DNA from: Saccharomycopsis crataegensis
Lineage: Eukaryota > Ascomycota > Saccharomycetes > Ascoideales > Saccharomycopsidaceae
Direction: 5' to 3'
DNA length: 64,000 nt
Assembly (NCBI RefSeq): GCF_037102585.1
Contig: NW_027043819.1
Span: 372,001-436,000, forward strand
The notes under the pieces are model-generated. The model saw only the letters and a list, made by a program, of their open reading frames with translations. It had not been told where the DNA came from and did no database searches. Positions 42,256 to 52,050 of this stretch are shown piece after piece (the stretch's first letter is position 1; the number at the start of each line of letters is the position of its first letter). The position numbers were made by a program, and so were the translations under genes.

Positions 42256-42453
42256 ACGACGATAATAATTCCAGAAACTTTTCAATCGTTTCTACCATGA
42301 GATCGGTGCGACCAGGTATCGTAACCCCAATTTTTTTTTTTCCTCCGTTTGTTTACTTTTTTTTTTCTTTGTTAAATAATACGAACAATCACATCACCAC
42401 AACCACAACCACTACTACAGACTGTTCTACAATAACAGTTGTACCCATTTGTC

Positions 42454-44509
42454 ATGGCCAGACATCCTTCTAGTATTCCGATGATAGAGTTTCTCAGAGG
42501 TACGTTTTTTTTTGTTTTTTTTTGTTATTGACTATTTTCAACTTCACAGAGTGACTTTGCAGACTTGATGATCTTTGTTTGTTTATTGTTTTTTACGATC
42601 TTAAAGGAAAACAGAAATACTAACACATTAATACTTCACAGGTCGGATATATCTAGGCTCGTACAACCATGCTCCAGATGACAATGACGATTTTGTATTT
42701 TTCACGGTTGAAGATTCTTTGCCTTACAATGCGTTCCATTTAGATTTTGGGCCATTGCATATGGGGCATTTGTACAGATTTGCAGTGGTATTACACAATA
42801 TTTTGAATGATGATTCGAATCAGGGCAAAGCCATCGTTCTTTACTCGTCTAGCAGTCCTCAGGCCAGAGCTAATGCTACGTGTTTGCTCTGCTGTTATAT
42901 GGTGTTAATCCAATCATGGTCGCCGCATCAGGTATTACAACCGATTTCTCAAATAGAACCTCCTTTGATGCCATTTAGAGATGCGGGTTACTCAGCGGCG
43001 GATTTTGAAATTACCATCCAAGACATTGTATACGGTGTATGGAGAGCGAAAGAAAGAGGAATGCTTGATTTGACCAATTTCAACCTAGAAGAATTCGAAC
43101 AATATGAAAGGGTCGACCAAGGGGATTTGAATATTGTCTCGAAGGATTTCATCGCGTTTGCATCTCCGCAACAATCAAAGCCGGGAATGCCATTAAATGA
43201 ACCGTTCAAGAAAGTATTAGGGTTTTTCAAAAAGCATGATGTCAAAATGGTGGTCAGATTAAACAGTCACTTATACGATAGTAACGAGTTCACAAAAAGA
43301 GGGATCCAACATATAGATATGATTTTCGACGATGGGACTTGTCCAACCATGGAATTTGTCCAGAACTTCATTGGGGTATCGGAAGGGGTTATTGCCGAAG
43401 GTGGGAAGATTGCCGTCCATTGTAAAGCGGGGCTAGGAAGAACCGGTTGTTTGATTGGCGCCCACTTGATTTATACCCACGGGTTCACTGCTAATGAATG
43501 TATCGGTTATATGAGAATGATCCGTCCAGGGATGGTGGTTGGTCCGCAACAACATTGGTTATATTTACATCAAAATGATTTTAGAAATTGGAAGTTTACC
43601 ATGATCTTGGATACGCTGCCGATTGCCAAGTTAGGAGGATATTGCTCATTAATATCTTATGAAGCTTACAAGGCAAAGCAACGGAAAGCCCATGGCCGAA
43701 CTTTTTCCCCGATGATCAATAGCCGTAGAAGAGTGTCGGGTAGAATGAAGAATTCTTTGAATACTGCTGTACCAATCACGTCTCCAGGCCAGCCAAGAAA
43801 GGGAAATAATGGGAGATATGTGTCTAATTCATTTGTCACCAATTCTGACGAAGAAAACAATGATAACGTGGCTGGAAATGTTGCCAATGATGAAGAAGAA
43901 GAAGAAGATCAAGAAGCAGACATATTACTGAGCAAAGAAAATGGATATAATAAGGTACAAACCATTACGGTTAAGAAATCTCCAAAAGTGTATCATCAGA
44001 TCGACAATTCTTTAGAGGAAACTATTCATACAACTGCTACTAAAAAACAAAGTTTCAAAGTCAGAGACGATAATGAGAAAGATGATTCAGAAACCCCTAG
44101 GTCAAAACCTTCTTCGACAAAACAAGAAAGAACACCAACCATTAGTGGTGCGGAAAGAAGACGCAGGTCGCCACAATCGTCTTGGAGGGTGTTACGTTCA
44201 ATCACTTCTCCAAATTCCAACAAGTCGCCACCACCCCAACCTTCTGCTACCTCGTCTTCTTCTTCTTCTGTCGTTTCTGGGAAAATAAGTCCAGTGCTGA
44301 GCTCAACGCCAGCACACTACACTAGATCTGTTACTGGTAAGGCTGTCAAAGATAACTTAAAAGAACAAGATTCTATTGAAGTGGCAAAGACTCGTAGTCG
44401 TTCGGGTGCTCGAGTCAGACACAGAATCGTTAGCCAAACTAGCGTCAATGAGAAAGTTGTCTCTACTGGGGCTATTCAAAAAGTAAGTCAAAGAAGGAAA
44501 AGAAGCTGA
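42454..44509 (+). CDS. CDC14: dual-specificity phosphatase of mitotic exit, one intron
   Basis: Cdc14 reverses CDK phosphorylation at mitotic exit and is held in the nucleolus until anaphase. Exon 1 is 42454-42499 and exon 2 42642-44509, giving 637 aa. The 142-nt intron has GTACGT, a TACTAAC branch (42618) and CAG. Joining restores IEFLRGRIYLGSYNH, the family N-terminus. An N-terminal DSP-like domain spans about 10-150. The catalytic domain carries the signature HCKAGLGRTG, with nucleophile Cys near 276, then GFTANECIGYMRMIRPGMVV and GPQQHWLYLHQNDFRNWK. The C-terminal ~270 residues are disordered, Ser-rich and basic, ending SQRRKRS (nuclear or nucleolar targeting, inference). TSPGQPRKGNNG is conserved with S. 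cerevisiae. CTG codons occur only in the tail. Confidence 0.97.
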
Positions 44510-45180
44510 GGTATGGTTGAAAAATCAAAAAAAAAATATGAATCTATATATATATATGTATAGATATTGCCAATTGTGCAATTATTTTTCATTTGCCTTT
44601 CTCTCCCATCTCCTCTCTCCTTTCTCCAAACACATATTCCTCATATTACTTAAGATACCAAGAAAAAAAAATTGAACATATCATCGTTAGCATATTATTA
44701 TTATTATTGTTGTTATTATTTTTATCTATTTTTTGTTCTAAATTTTATTTTTCATTTTAATTTTCATACCATTAGTCACTTTAACAGTCATTTCATTTGT
44801 TGTGTTTTAAACGTTGTATTATTCACTGCTCGGTTAATAGCTATAGCTAACATGCATGTATAAGAGTATACCACAACATGGGTCTTTTTTTAAGCCATGT
44901 GCCCGATATATTCTAAGCATTGAGCCAATACCGAATAGTTCCGATGTTACAGGATTGCTAGCTACAATTCCTTGATATCGATAACAGTACTATACACCCT
45001 TCTAAATTGTAATTCCCCAGAAAATGGTCAAAAAAAAAAAAAAAAAAAAAAGAAGTGGTGCCTTTCTGGCCGGCATGTTTTAATTTCTGATTGCTTGCTC
45101 ATTTATTATTCCTGTTATTCGCAGACATACCACAACTATTTCAAATAAAAACAAAACAAGTGCAAAAGAATTGATGGCAG
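44510..45180. other. CDC14 3' region and start of gene-poor island
   Basis: AT-rich sequence with simple TAT repeats and a 20-base A-tract at 45031-45050. No gene was seen. Confidence 0.45.
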
Positions 45181-46268
45181 AAGATTAATTATCCATATGT
45201 GAGAGACCCTGATCTCGGTGCTGATGATGAAAAAAAAGCAGGCAATTGAGTTTAAAAGGTTTGATTTAGGAAGAACAATGGACAGTATGATAAATGGTAC
45301 TAACGATGAAGAAGTTTTGAATGCTGGCAGAACCTTGCTACAATAGCTCATGGAACAGGGTTATTTTACGAGCTCCAATTATGGCTTCATTAGCGACTGT
45401 TTCACATTTTATATTTTAGAATTTGTTGAAGAGCGGAATCTCAGGAATAAAGTAGGTTCTAAAATCAAATTCCGGAAGGTTAAAATGACCGACACTTTCT
45501 ATACTATGAGGGCTATGCTCGCAGATTACTTATTTGAAAATTTCAAATCTGATACAAATAGGTCTAAAATGATCGTTGAAGAAGTGTACGCCTGTGTTAA
45601 AAAAAGCGAAAGTGAAATAGATGAGACAAGGTCAAATTACTCTCAAAGACTTCATTCAGATAATTCCGGCTTGCCAGATATAACGAGTGGATCTAAACGT
45701 AGTGAGATCCTAGACAGTGATGCACCTTTTGAAGTGACAAAGAATTTAATGATACCAAGAGACGCTCTGGTTGAGTACAGCTTACAAGAAATTCAACCGA
45801 GAAATCTCTGCATACAAGAAGATATGGCATTACAACTCGACCGAGGCTGGAAAATCTGACCCAATAAATGCCCCGACATTTTTAGGATATGGTAATATTG
45901 ATTGGTGCAAAGACGGTGATGATTTTCACGGTATTTGTTTGCTTACTCTGGAAAAGAAAACCTTCAAGCATGCAAATGATTTGGTTAATGATAAGAAAAA
46001 AATGCAGAAGTTATTACACCAGTTGCGAATTTTGTCTGACATCGGTATAATATATACAAATATAGGGCTTCTGAATATTTGCACTGATAGTTTAGACAGA
46101 ATAAGCCTTTTAGATTTCGGAGATGTGGAGTTCTGTGAAAAGGGAACAAAATATAAGGGAGACCTTGAAAAATTGAAAAAGGAAATTGAATATTACCACT
46201 ATGCTTATAACACTCATATAATAATGAGGAGCTGTACAAGCTTAAGAAAAGTCACTTCAGATAAATAA
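45181..46268 (+). pseudogene. decayed protein-kinase-fold gene
   Basis: A coding-like stretch in several frames. It runs from about 45181 (NYPYVRDPDLGADDEKK), shifts frame at an A8 run (45230-45237) and meets an in-frame TAG near 45345. It reopens as a 169-codon frame (45350-45859), and from about 45771 switches to another frame that runs to 46268. The joined reading has kinase-fold landmarks: an alphaC-like NREISAYKKI, a hinge-like FHGICLLTLEK, a degenerate catalytic loop (IGIIYTNIGLLNI, with no HxD), and a DFG in SLLDFGDVEF. It resembles the non-canonical kinase-like families that are expanded in filamentous and Candida-clade fungi. With two shifts and a stop it is almost surely a pseudogene. 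The original substrate is unknown. Confidence 0.6.
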
Positions 46269-46880
46269 TATAGAATACGCATGGATCAATGCTGATATTA
46301 AAAAAAAAGGAGGGGGGGGGAGGGGGCAATATAATTGACCATATATTCATTCTACCACAATATATAATATCATGAAAAAATAGACTTCAAAACAAAGACC
46401 CTTTCCCCCCAATCCTATATATACATGTTCTAAACATATAGGGGGGAGGGAGAAAGAAATCTTCCATGAAGATTATGATAAAATTCACTTAGTAATTATT
46501 CAGTTTTTTTGTCATGCTTGTGATATCACTGATTGATAATGTGATCAGTTAGTTTTTTTTTTAGGATATCTAGTTCAACGTTCGTATAAGAACAAGTTCA
46601 TGGGGCAGCAATCTTTCTCCTATTCTCAAGGCCCACATCCCAAAATGGGTTAGGACGATGTGCAGGACTATCTACTGGTCCTTTCATCAAGTACACTAGA
46701 TCATCATCTCGCAAAAGGAATCGATACTTTTTAATAGTGCGGCTTCCCATGGCCGTTGTAAAGCACATTGCTTCCCTTTTTTTTCAGGTTATTAACTATC
46801 ATCACGGCATCATCGACAGTAAATTGTCATAATAAGGCTGCTTTTAGAGTCCTATTTCTCTTAGGGTATATAATCATTCA
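46269..46880. other. gene-poor stretch with G/C homopolymer runs
   Basis: No gene was seen. G-rich runs (46309-46326 and 46441-46450) and a C-run (46399-46410) surround short AT palindromic sequence (TATATAATAT). The 61-codon ORF at 46768 has no features. Confidence 0.45.
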
Positions 46881-47420
46881 TCTAGTATTTTGTAGCTACC
46901 AATACGTAAAGATAGTTGAAGTTATCATGTATGAATCTCGTGCATGCTATTGATGCATCTACACAGCACAGATTTATCTTTACCGAAAAGATAGCACATA
47001 TCACAGAGACTAGGAGGGGCCTTCAATAGGCTAAGAGGAATACAGAGACATTCCAGCCCAGGGCGTCCAAATTGATGCATCTTTTGTAAGTTCTGTATTA
47101 TCCAATCCTAAATATTCCACTAGGCGATGGACTTGTCTTCTGTTGAAACGAAATTTTCTCTCAACTGGCAGGCCTGATGGACGTGTGATATCAAAATCAA
47201 AAGAAAAGACTCTCATATAGCCGTCACTATCACTCATATTAGCCTCGGCCTCTTTTTTATCTTCAAGTGCTATTCTTCTGATTAGAGCATAGCGCTCTTG
47301 CAGAATCTCTTGAGCTTATAAAAGATAAGACAAACCTTTCATAGTAGAAGAGACATTGTTACTGAGATCAGCTAGATCCTCCCTTTCTTGTTTGAAATCC
47401 AATCTCACCTCTTCATTATT
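46881..47420 (-). mobile_element. relic of a DDE transposase-like gene (PIF/Harbinger-type?)
   Basis: The minus strand has coding-like sequence with several stops and at least one shift. It reads from about 47420 (NNEEVRLDFKQEREDL), through QEILQERYALIRRIALED, into KFRFNRRQVHRLVEYLGLDN. A frameshifted continuation reads WNVSVFLLAY, then TRFIHDNFNYLYVLVATKY near 46881. An acidic start, a RF-x-R-x5-L-x3-LGL segment, an EALCxxLxRLAYP-like position and a FIxxxFxxLL helix in that order resemble the N-terminal half of fungal Harbinger/DDE_Tnp_4 proteins. The DDE catalytic part is not present here. No terminal inverted repeats were identified. It is old and fragmentary, and assignment is by pattern memory only. 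Confidence 0.4.
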
Positions 47421-49025
47421 GATTATTCATTTTGATTGGTTTTAACAGGTACAAATAGTGGTTTAAACGATTAAGATGTTAGGGTATCTACTTTATGGTT
47501 TTGCGGGTAATGAGAAACTCTTGTTGGGGATGGTGTGGTATTCAATAAATGAATACTATTTATTGTTATTCTTTACTCAGTTTTCTCTTGTTTACTGGTA
47601 GGTACTGAGTTCCTCATCTATTATTTCAGTATTAGTGCTCTTGGTATCTAATGATACCAGTGGCAATTAGCTATTGCAATGACATAAACATTAATAGTGC
47701 GGATGCCCATGCGCACCGTCAGGTTGGATCACAATGATTACCTAATCTTACAACAGTGGCTGACGATTTCCTTATGAAAGCGTACGTGATTTCTACTGGA
47801 GGGAAAAGTTTCTGCTTTTGGAAGACAGTGTAGAATAATCATTTTATTTTTGTTTATTTTTTTACAATTTGTGGTTACTTTGAGTTTCTATGGGCTGACA
47901 ACATAAATTGGTTTGAGACTTGGGTTGTGAGCTTGAGACATGTCTTTTATGGGAGTATCTACAAAAAAGAATCGTCAATCTTTGACTTGAGACTAGTGTA
48001 AGACAAAAGGGATATGTCTACATGTAATTAATTGGTTTGGTCATCCAATATAAAAAATAATAAATAAGATTGGCGAGGGGAGGGGAGGTAATTAGGGAAA
48101 TTTGAATAATTAGATCTTTGACGGATAAGTGTCAGCAATTAACACGCGATTCTGTGAAAATGAACAATAAGATTAAGTTTCAGGATAAATAAGATTCGGT
48201 TGAAACATCGGAGAATGTTTGGTCTCATTTATATATTTGGTCAAGAAGAGAAGATATGGAAAACAACATAATATTTCATGTTCACAGATATGTTGTTGGG
48301 TGAGTAAATATACGCACGCGTGTGTGTGTGTGTGTGTGTGTGTATTATCATCACCATGTTTAAGTTTCTGACATATTTTTCTTTTTTTTTTTCCCACTAT
48401 TTTCGCTGACGGGGTGGTTACGAAAGTAGAAGATGGCCTTACTTAGAGTTGAGGCAAGTATTATTTTAGTCTGGGCGATTGTTCCACATTCGCTTGTGTC
48501 AATCATCTCACTAGCCGTAAAAAGATCGTCAGTGATATGCGATCCCAAGTCAAGAGTTGCTATTTATTGACAGATGATACATATTATCGTATAGTGCGAG
48601 ATATCTAATGTGTATTGATGTTGTCAGTGGCATTGATTATTTCACAGTATTGTGGATGCTGCTGCGTTATCATGGCTTTTACGATTATTATCAGGACCGC
48701 TATTGTTATACCTCTGATTCTCATGTCATGATTTATTTTTGTGTTTCAACTTTAGCCTCTGTTGTCGCTGAATCATGCCATTTGTGGAGGGAGGTCACCC
48801 AGACCGGAATGCTCTGCACCATCGCCGATTAATAACATATTGATTACTTCAACATCGATCGATCACAATAATAATACGCTACAGATTATTAATCTCATCA
48901 AAATACTCTATTAGCTCCCCTCATCATTTTGAGGAATCGGCTACACCCAACCATTATCCCAAAATTCCTGTTTTTGTACTCTTAGCGCTCTGTGACGTCT
49001 CTATAGATCGGTACGGCTTCATGTG
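47421..49025. other. gene-poor stretch
   Basis: About 1.6 kb without a supported gene. It contains the GT microsatellite, short AG-rich runs (48075-48090), and a copy of TTAATAGTGCGG (47691) that also occurs at 46731. CCCCT (STRE core) at 48917 and TGACGTC at 48992 precede the small ORF at 49152 and may belong to its promoter. Confidence 0.4.
48320..48343. repeat. (GT)n microsatellite
   Basis: Twelve tandem GT units, preceded by ACGCACGC. Confidence 0.9.
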
Positions 49026-49033
49026 TATATAAA
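49026..49033 (+). promoter_or_regulatory. TATA box upstream of a small ORF
   Basis: TATATAAA sits 119 bases before the ATG at 49152, in an otherwise gene-free stretch. Confidence 0.45.
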
Positions 49034-49151
49034 ACATGTAGCACAATTATTGTGGGTGCTCGACTACTACACATGTAATCAGCAAAAGGACAGAGTCAAA
49101 AACAAAAATATTTGAGGTACAACCGTCCATCTCTCCACAAATAATTACAGG

Positions 49152-49319
49152 ATGAGAAATCCGATTAGCTTTTTGGTACGTCTCAGTAATAAACTATATA
49201 TTGCAAATAGATCCAAATCATTTGGCAAGAAATCCAGTCTTTTGAAGGATCCATTCCCCCTAAAAAAAGAAAAAAAAAAAAAAAAGACTGTCCAACATGG
49301 ATATCCAAGCTTCTCCTAG
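49152..49319 (+). CDS. possible 55-residue basic peptide
   Basis: A short ORF beginning MRNPISFLVRLSNKLYIANR, followed by Lys/Ser-rich sequence with a run of lysines (A-tract encoded) and ending GYPSFS. There is no signal peptide. The amphipathic basic N-terminus could be a mitochondrial targeting helix (inference). Support for a real gene comes from the TATA box 119 bases upstream, STRE-like and CRE-like cores in the 240 bases before it, and an A-rich leader. Against it are the small size, the poly-Lys encoded by a homopolymer, and no recognised homologue. It may also be a fragment of a longer spliced gene, since GTACGT, a 5' splice form used elsewhere in this window, occurs at codon 9. Confidence 0.35.
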   Translation: MRNPISFLVRLSNKLYIANRSKSFGKKSSLLKDPFPLKKEKKKKKTVQHGYPSFS

Positions 49320-49635
49320 AATTAAATTAAATAGCATCCAATGAATACCCTTGGAAATCAGTTGTAAATTGGTTGTGTGCACACTTATTATTCACTTATA
49401 TATAATATAATATATATACACACAAGCAACAAAGGGTGGAAAGGTTTTATATTTTAAATTACCGTTAAGGGTGAAAGTCAATTATTAGAACCTTGTAAAT
49501 AACAATACACAAAGATGGAAAGATATATATTCAAATCTTGAATCTTGATACACCAACCTAAACAGTCAAACAGGAAAAATACATACTCATCCTACCATAA
49601 TACATAACAATATTATCTTCGCAATTCACTCTTAT
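49320..49635. other. 3' region of trimethyllysine dioxygenase
   Basis: AT-rich, with TATATA repeats at 49400-49420. No gene was seen. Confidence 0.4.
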
Positions 49636-50844
49636 TTATAGCTCAGCAACTAAGTCTTCTCTTTTGTTATTCAAAGTCTTATATCTGCTTATGAAATCAT
49701 CCTTAGAGTAATACGCCCCACACATTCTTCTCTCACCAGTAAAACTAGTTCTTGAATGTAATACTCTCCAATTATCAAATAATAAAAGCTGTCCAGGCCT
49801 CAATTGGTAAAACATCTCTTGTTCGTCATCATGCAACAACTCTCTGAATGCAGAAATCGCTTTATAGAAGGTCTCCACAAAATCAACATTCATGGCTGTA
49901 GAGTTCATTTGGTAGAAACTTTTTGGAATTTTCAATACCGATCTATCAGAATTGTTCCAACGGATTTGCACAACTTTATCCTTATTTTGCTCATCCACGA
50001 TAATGATTGGCCTGGAGACAACAGGTTGAATAAACACATCTTCTTCTCCGGCGCAATGGAAATCGACAGGCACAGTTGATAAGAGCTCAAAGTATTTGGG
50101 ATTTAAAAGTTTTAAAGTATAAGCGACATTGAATCCGTCAGATAAGGAAGTCGTTCCTCCAGTTCCATTGTGCTTCAATAAATGGAAAGACTGATACCCC
50201 GGAGCTTCTGACCAATACGTCCCATCAGTATGTAACGGAATCTCAATGTTGGAATAGGCAGTGTCGTTTTTTGACATATCGGCAGTGAAGTCCCAAAATC
50301 CCCCGTAATGTGTCGGTTTGATGAATGTGATTCTTTCAATCAACTCTTTGGTCTTTATTGGATCAACTGGAACGTTCTGCACAAAGCAAAAACCATACGC
50401 ACTTGTCTTGTTCACCCAATCTTTAACCCCATCAGTTGTAGAAATTACATCATCGTATTCAACCTCTGGTGTGAAATATCTGAGTCCCTTCTTATTCCAA
50501 GGCGAATAAGAACCATAATCCACATCATCATCTTCATCTTCATTACCTGGCGGCAAAGGATTATAAGCATTTGCCTTAAGCCAACTTAAACTAAAAGTAG
50601 ATAAGTGTTCATCATTATTCCAAACCACTTTAAGAAATGAGGAGACATGATCTACTTCAACAGACGATGGTTGAATGTCTGTTGGGATCTTAAATGTGTC
50701 AAGTAGTCTTTGTTTTGTGACATCATGATAACATTGTTTGCAATGGCAATTATCTCTGAGCCAAATATGGTTGTAATGTGACTTGAATCTGTCTGAAAAT
50801 GTCACGGACACCACTTTCTCATTGAAAGTCGCGGTAGCAGCCAT
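49636..50844 (-). CDS. trimethyllysine dioxygenase (carnitine biosynthesis)
   Basis: A 402-residue Fe(II)/2-oxoglutarate oxygenase that hydroxylates N6-trimethyllysine, the first step of carnitine synthesis. The N-terminal zinc-binding-like domain has WLRDNCHCKQCYH (Cys33, 35, 38). The jelly-roll carries the iron triad His205-x-Asp207 (PLHTDGTYWSEAPG) and His363 (WRVLHSR), with Arg365 or nearby for 2-oxoglutarate. KHNGTGGTTSLSDGFNVA and the stretch FTADMSKNDTAY are closer to human TMLHE (FTSDFSRGDTAY) than to butyrobetaine hydroxylase, which is the alternative. S. cerevisiae lacks this pathway, while Candida-clade yeasts have it for peroxisome-to-mitochondrion acetyl transport. There is no clear mitochondrial presequence. 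It is divergent from the Puf gene. Confidence 0.85.
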   Translation of the reverse strand: MAATATFNEKVVSVTFSDRFKSHYNHIWLRDNCHCKQCYHDVTKQRLLDTFKIPTDIQPSSVEVDHVSSFLKVVWNNDEHLSTFSLSWLKANAYNPLPPGNEDEDDDVDYGSYSPWNKKGLRYFTPEVEYDDVISTTDGVKDWVNKTSAYGFCFVQNVPVDPIKTKELIERITFIKPTHYGGFWDFTADMSKNDTAYSNIEIPLHTDGTYWSEAPGYQSFHLLKHNGTGGTTSLSDGFNVAYTLKLLNPKYFELLSTVPVDFHCAGEEDVFIQPVVSRPIIIVDEQNKDKVVQIRWNNSDRSVLKIPKSFYQMNSTAMNVDFVETFYKAISAFRELLHDDEQEMFYQLRPGQLLLFDNWRVLHSRTSFTGERRMCGAYYSKDDFISRYKTLNNKREDLVAEL

Positions 50845-52050
50845 TGCTGATGATTCAATTATTTATATATATGTAAAACTAGAGTCCAGCAACTGCAACT
50901 GTCACTGTATGTATATCAGTGATCGGTAATGGTTCTTGGTCACGCCTCTATCACGCTATCGCAGCCGAACTCTATTCCGTTACCCCGCCATCGCCAGCGC
51001 CCACCGCATTCGCGTAAACGAAAAGTTGACTCTGGCCACCACTGCTGGGGTGGGCATGCCACGGCGACAGAGGCTTACTACTATGCATCATTATGTAGTT
51101 AGATGTGCATAATTCCGGCACCAGTGAGAATCGGTATGTCTGATACTTGCGTGAGATTGCATCGACAACCCTCACCGAAGAAGTTTTTGCAGAAAATTGT
51201 TTTTTGGCGCGGTTTTTTTTTATAAGTATCAGTGAGTGTCCAGTTTTTGACTCCTCTGAGGTTATTGACTACTTTTTCAGATTCGTTTTGCAACAGAAAA
51301 CAAGATTTAAGCATTTCCACCTCACCACCCACTCAAATTATTTGACTTCCATACGCTATTATCGTCAATACCACCATCACAATAACCATTCCAGATCGTT
51401 GGTGGAGTATTATAGTGCATGTCTCTCTTAACATCTTTGTACCGATAACTGTGTGTTGTTTGTCCTTCCTCTTCTTTTTTAATTCGAGAAAAGAAGAATT
51501 CTAGAATAAGAAAAAGAAGAAATCAATCAAGAGAAAATCTATCCTATATTATATATATATAAATCGCCATCATCATCAAAAACCATTCTATTTTTTTTTT
51601 CCTCTGCCAGAAAATCAACTTGTCGAACTTTTTCATTTTACTCGTCTTTCAATTGAGAATATTTGATGTTTGACTACTGAATTTCCTGAGCGCCAATACA
51701 AAATCCCCTAAAAAAATCAAAATCAACAACAACAATCAAATTGGCTTGTTTGTCTTAACCCAATATCAATCACAATATTGATTTCACCCTTGTTTCTTTT
51801 GCGCAAATTGGCTGAATACAAAAAAAAGAAAAAAAAAAAAATTCATTTTCGCTACTCTTGGTGCTCAATTTTTGTCGCCGCTTATTATACTATACCATCC
51901 CAACATTTATATTATACTCCATATACTATAAAACTCGGAGAAACCGCTTGTTATTATTTGTTTATTTTATTATAGTTTCCTTTATTTTTTTTAACGCTCC
52001 CTTTGTGCCATACAAATTGCTAGAAAATCTGCAGAGATCAAGAAAACTTC
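50845..52050. promoter_or_regulatory. long divergent intergenic region before the Puf gene
   Basis: This is 1206 bases. A GC-rich patch (50940-51070) lies in the first part, followed by a long T/A-rich leader with AATATTATAT and A-tracts up to the Puf start. No conserved ORF was found. The long leader suggests the Puf gene is itself under elaborate control. Confidence 0.5.

Noticed and set aside
46768-46953. 61-codon hydrophobic ORF
   Set aside because: Lies in relic DNA, has no signal for expression and no recognisable pattern.
47522-47755. Possible solo LTR (TGTTGG...CAACA)
   Set aside because: The end bases suit an LTR, but the flanking five bases do not match (ACTCT and GTGGC) and no second copy is present; too weak to call.
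48608-48832. 74-codon ORF on plus
   Set aside because: No conserved pattern and no promoter-like sequence; spacer-like composition.
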